Part shown: piece after piece, positions 61,249-64,000 of the stretch | Layout of the letters: each line of letters starts with the position of its first letter | How positions within the stretch are numbered: position 1 is the stretch's first letter | Assembly (NCBI GenBank): GCA_011455275.1 | Contig: CP015028.1 | Span: 1,772,911 to 1,836,910 of the forward strand | From: Pasteurellaceae bacterium Orientalotternb1 | GTDB taxonomy: Bacteria > Pseudomonadota > Gammaproteobacteria > Enterobacterales > Pasteurellaceae | Length of the DNA: 64,000 nt | Direction of reading: 5' to 3' | The notes under the pieces: generated by a model | What the model saw: only the letters and a program-made list of their open reading frames with translations | The model's database searches: none | What the model was told of the DNA's origin: nothing | Made by a program: the position numbers and the translations under genes

Positions 61249-62283
61249 ATGATTGAGCTGAAACAGATCAGCAAGCAGTTTGAGGTCAAAGGACAAAAAA
61301 TTACGGCACTGGAGAATGTGAACCTTGAGGTGCCAAAAGGCACAATTTACGGGGTGATCGGCTCATCGGGTGCAGGCAAAAGTACCTTGATCCGCTGCGT
61401 GAATTTGCTTGAACGCCCAACAATGGGGCAAGTGATTGTCGATGGACAAGATTTAACCGCAATGTCAGAGAAAGAGCTGATTTTAGCTCGTCGCAACATT
61501 GCGATGATTTTCCAACATTTTAATTTGCTTTCTTCCCGCACGGTGTTTGACAACGTGGCATTACCGTTGGAATTAAGCCATACCGATAAAAATACGATTC
61601 AGAAAAAAGTCAGCGAGTTGCTCGAATTAGTCGGTTTAGCGGACAAACGTGATGTGTATCCAAGCAATCTATCAGGCGGTCAGAAACAGCGTGTTGCGAT
61701 TGCTCGTGCGTTGGCAAGCGATCCGCACGTTTTATTATGCGATGAAGCAACTAGTGCTCTCGATCCTGCGACCACGCAGTCGATCCTGCAATTACTTAAA
61801 GAGATCAACCAACGTTTAGGGCTAACGATCTTATTGATCACGCACGAAATGGACGTAGTAAAACGCATTTGTGATCGTGTGGCGGTGATTGACCGAGGTC
61901 GTTTAGTTGAAAGCGGTTCGGTTAGCGAGATTTTCTCTAATCCAAAAACGGAACTGGCACAACGCTTTATTCAATCGACTTTCCATTTTGAATTACCCGC
62001 AGAATACACCGAGCAGCTTTCGCCAACCCCAACACCAAATGGTAAACCGATTATTAAATTTGAGTTTACAGGGCGTTCTGTAGATGCCCCGCTTCTCTCA
62101 CACGCTTCCAAAAAATTCGGCATTGATTTCAGTATTTTAATGTCGCAAATCGACTATGCTGGTGGTGTGAAATTTGGTTTTGTCATCGCCGAAGTGGAAG
62201 GTGAAGCAGACAAAATCAACGAAGCAAAATTCTATTTAATTGATAATAATGTGAAAGTTGAGGTGTTAGGCTATGTGGACTGA
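61249..62283 (+). CDS. metN: Methionine ABC transporter ATP-binding protein
   Basis: 344 residues from ATG 61249 (E. coli 343). An in-frame ATG at 61210 falls on the predicted -10 and would lie upstream of the transcript start, so I reject it. Walker [10 protein letters not shown], signature LSGGQKQR, Walker [12 protein letters not shown], and the C-terminal NIL domain (about 265-344) that binds methionine and inhibits transport when methionine is plentiful. First gene of metN-metI-metQ, under the MetJ boxes. Confidence 0.96.
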   Translation: MIELKQISKQFEVKGQKITALENVNLEVPKGTIYGVIGSSGAGKSTLIRCVNLLERPTMGQVIVDGQDLTAMSEKELILARRNIAMIFQHFNLLSSRTVFDNVALPLELSHTDKNTIQKKVSELLELVGLADKRDVYPSNLSGGQKQRVAIARALASDPHVLLCDEATSALDPATTQSILQLLKEINQRLGLTILLITHEMDVVKRICDRVAVIDRGRLVESGSVSEIFSNPKTELAQRFIQSTFHFELPAEYTEQLSPTPTPNGKPIIKFEFTGRSVDAPLLSHASKKFGIDFSILMSQIDYAGGVKFGFVIAEVEGEADKINEAKFYLIDNNVKVEVLGYVD

Positions 62284-62950
62284 TTTTTTAAACGAACTTA
62301 CCCCCAAAATGTGGGAATTGGTTGCAATGTCCACGTTAGAAACGCTTTATATGGGCTTTGTCGCCACCTTATTAGCCGTGGTGATTGGTTTGCCGATCGG
62401 CTTTGTGGCATTTTTAACTGGCAAAGGTGAAATCCTTGAACACAAAGGCTTACACCAAGTGCTTGATGTGATTATCAATATCGGGCGTTCTGTGCCATTT
62501 ATCATTTTGCTTGTGGTTTTGCTACCATTTACCCGTTTAATCGTCGGTACAACCCTCGGTACAACGGCTGCAATCGTGCCGTTGAGCGTATCCGCTATTC
62601 CATTCTTTGCTCGTTTAACTGCCAACGCCTTGCTTGAAATTCCAAGCGGCCTAACCGAAGCGGCAAAATCAATGGGAGCAAACAACTGGCAAGTAGTTAC
62701 GAAATTTTATCTACCTGAATCGCTACCGATTTTAATTAACGGCATTACGCTCACCTTGGTGGCTCTGATCGGCTACTCTGCAATGGCGGGGGCTGTTGGC
62801 GGCGGTGGCTTGGGTAACTTAGCGATCAGCTACGGCGAACATCGTAATATGGTCTATGTAAAATGGATCGCCACCATTATTATCGTGGCTATCGTGATGG
62901 TCAGCCAAAAAATTGGCGATAACTTAGCGAAGAAATACGATCATCGTTAA
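62273..62950 (+). CDS. metI: Methionine ABC transporter permease
   Basis: 225 residues (E. coli 217). Five membrane helices. The EAA-type coupling segment [20 protein letters not shown] (about 125-144) contacts MetN, and the [16 protein letters not shown] segment is typical. Its start overlaps the end of metN by 11 bases, indicating coupled translation. Confidence 0.96.
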   Translation: MWTDFLNELTPKMWELVAMSTLETLYMGFVATLLAVVIGLPIGFVAFLTGKGEILEHKGLHQVLDVIINIGRSVPFIILLVVLLPFTRLIVGTTLGTTAAIVPLSVSAIPFFARLTANALLEIPSGLTEAAKSMGANNWQVVTKFYLPESLPILINGITLTLVALIGYSAMAGAVGGGGLGNLAISYGEHRNMVYVKWIATIIIVAIVMVSQKIGDNLAKKYDHR

Positions 62951-62959
62951 ATCTGCTCT

Positions 62960-62984
62960 GCCCCTTTATTCCCAAAAGGGGCAA
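62960..62984 (+). terminator. Hairpin between metI and metQ
   Basis: TGCCCCTTT (62960-62968) pairs with AAAGGGGCA (62976-62984). No T-run follows, so it may stabilise mRNA ends or cause partial termination, not full termination. Confidence 0.55.
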
Positions 62985-62986
62985 TA

Positions 62987-63020
62987 CAAGCGGTCAGTTT
63001 AAATAAAAATTTTGCAAATC
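62987..63020 (+). repeat. DNA uptake signal sequence (metI-metQ gap)
   Basis: ACAAGCGGTCAG core with distal AATTTTGCAAAT. Confidence 0.85.
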
Positions 63021-63046
63021 AACACAACATCAAACAGGAGTTTCCT

Positions 63047-63838
63047 ATGTTAAACAAATTCTTAAAAACCGCGTTAGTTTCCGCTTTAGCCTTCAGTGGC
63101 ACAGCATTTGCCAAAGACAAAATCACTGTTGGCGTGATGTCTGGTCCTGAACACGTTGTGGCAGAAGTCGCAGCGAAAATCGCCAAAGAAAAATACGATG
63201 TAGATGTCGAATTTGTGCTTTTCAACGACTATGCGTTGCCAAATACGGCGACTAGCAAAGGCGATTTAGATGCCAACGCTTTCCAACACAAACCGTATTT
63301 AGACAAAGATTCAACTACCAAAAAGTTGGATAACTTAGTGATTGTTGGCAATACTTTTGTTTATCCGCTTGCGGGCTATTCGAAAAGAATCAAATCAATC
63401 AATGAGTTAAAAAATGGTGCGGTCGTTGCTGTGCCAAATGATCCAAGCAACTTAGCTCGTGCCTTAATTTTGCTTGAAAAACAAGGCTTAATTAAACTCA
63501 AAGACAACACCAACTTATTCTCAACTTCTCTCGATATCGTAAAAAATCCGAAAAACTTGAAAATTCAAGAAGTGGATACCTCTGTGGCAGCGAAAGCATT
63601 AGATGACGTGGATTTAGCAGTGGTGAATAACACTTACGCAGGTCAAGTGGGCTTAAATACCACCGATCACGGCGTATTTGTTGAAAGCAAAGATTCACCG
63701 TATGTGAACATTATCGTTGCTCGTACTAACAATAAAGACAGCGATGCGGTGAAAAACTTCGTGAAAGCCTACCAAACAGAGGAAGTATTCCAAGAAGCTC
63801 AAAAACACTTCAAAGATGGCGTGGTGAAAGGCTGGTAG
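63047..63838 (+). CDS. metQ: Methionine-binding protein MetQ (NlpA family), non-lipoprotein form
   Basis: 263 residues. Binds methionine in the periplasm for MetNI. NlpA-family motifs FNDYALPNTATSKGDLDANAFQH (about 64-86), VGNTFVYPLAGYS, VPNDPSNLARAL and the C terminus DGVVKGW match E. coli MetQ. The signal peptide (ALAFSGTAFA-KDK) ends in a signal peptidase I type site. It has no lipobox Cys, unlike E. coli MetQ (LVGC), so this copy should be soluble in the periplasm. CAGGAG precedes the ATG. Confidence 0.94.
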   Translation: MLNKFLKTALVSALAFSGTAFAKDKITVGVMSGPEHVVAEVAAKIAKEKYDVDVEFVLFNDYALPNTATSKGDLDANAFQHKPYLDKDSTTKKLDNLVIVGNTFVYPLAGYSKRIKSINELKNGAVVAVPNDPSNLARALILLEKQGLIKLKDNTNLFSTSLDIVKNPKNLKIQEVDTSVAAKALDDVDLAVVNNTYAGQVGLNTTDHGVFVESKDSPYVNIIVARTNNKDSDAVKNFVKAYQTEEVFQEAQKHFKDGVVKGW

Positions 63839-63848
63839 AAATCACTTT

Positions 63849-63933
63849 GTAGGGTGGGTCTTCCCACCATTTGCAAAATTCTTTGAGAATCTAACCGCTT
63901 GTTATCTTTTTGGTGGGTCGAGCCCCACCCTAC
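63849..63933. repeat. GTAGGGTGGG inverted repeat, copy 3
   Basis: Left arm 63849-63868 (GTAGGGTGGGTCTTCCCACC) and right arm 63912-63933 (ending GAGCCCCACCCTAC). The spacer holds an inverted uptake signal (CTAACCGCTTG preceded by TTTGCAAAATT). Lies directly after metQ and before another gene start. Confidence 0.78.
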
Positions 63934-63962
63934 CTAATAATATCTAACATAAGGAAAACACA

Positions 63963-64000
63963 ATGAACTTCAAAAAATTACTTGGAACGCTTTTAGTTTC
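63963..64000 (+). CDS. Start of a probable second MetQ/NlpA-like gene (cut by window edge)
   Basis: Only 12 codons are visible: MNFKKLLGTLLV. TAAGGAAAACACA before the ATG is a strong ribosome-binding site. The N terminus is signal-peptide-like, and its place after metQ suits a tandem NlpA-family lipoprotein as in the M. haemolytica plpABC cluster. The identity is inferred, since no domain is inside the window. Confidence 0.55.
   Translation, partial: MNFKKLLGTLLV

Overview
The window is chromosomal DNA of a gammaproteobacterium of the family Pasteurellaceae. Three things show this: more than thirty copies of the Apl-type DNA uptake signal core (ACAAGCGGT and close variants), the gene content, and a compact, moderately AT-rich layout. 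The Apl-type signal points to the Mannheimia / Actinobacillus pleuropneumoniae branch rather than the Haemophilus influenzae branch. The metNI genes followed by tandem MetQ/NlpA-like genes recall the plpABC cluster of Mannheimia haemolytica. The species assignment is an inference.

Layout. 1-4.5 kb: hemCDXY (minus strand), tetrapyrrole synthesis. 4.6-10.1 kb: recN behind an SOS box, mutH, a TerC-family membrane protein, nagZ and rlmC. 10.2-13.8 kb (minus): dcd, udk, and an oxygen-independent ribonucleotide reductase operon nrdG-nrdD, preceded by two NrdR boxes and an FNR-like site. 14.2-21.3 kb: sucA, sucB, a VOC-family gene, sucC and sucD, the 2-oxoglutarate to succinate segment of the TCA cycle. 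21.4-26.3 kb: lysS, an alpha/beta hydrolase and gyrB. 26.4-33.1 kb: a respiratory formate dehydrogenase cluster, with fdnG (selenocysteine read at an in-frame UGA), fdxH, fdnI and fdhE on the minus strand and fdhD divergent. 33.3-35.9 kb: a ZnuD-like TonB-dependent receptor with a His-rich loop. 36-45.4 kb: housekeeping genes (pseudouridine synthase, histidine phosphatase, glyA, a small membrane protein, argF, rhlB, yjgR-like, serS, smpB).

45.5-56.7 kb holds the most striking locus, an 11 kb gene for a giant trimeric autotransporter adhesin (Hia/Hsf/YadA class). Its C-terminal membrane anchor is out of frame with the passenger because of a run of six G. One more G restores a single 3,715-residue protein, so this is either a phase-variable OFF state, a true lesion or a sequencing error. 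56.9-61 kb: ycjX, a CYTH-domain gene, an exported hypothetical protein, a 53-residue YoaH-type gene, truC and yqcC. 61.2-64 kb: the methionine ABC importer metN-metI-metQ with tandem MetJ boxes, and the first codons of a probable second metQ-like gene.

The genes fit a facultatively anaerobic mucosal bacterium. Formate respiration and anaerobic dNTP synthesis support growth without oxygen. The zinc receptor and methionine importer suit a nutrient-limited host surface, and the adhesin suits attachment. Several terminators are built from uptake signals, and there are three kinds of dispersed inverted repeat. No rRNA, tRNA, CRISPR array, prophage or transposase was recognised.
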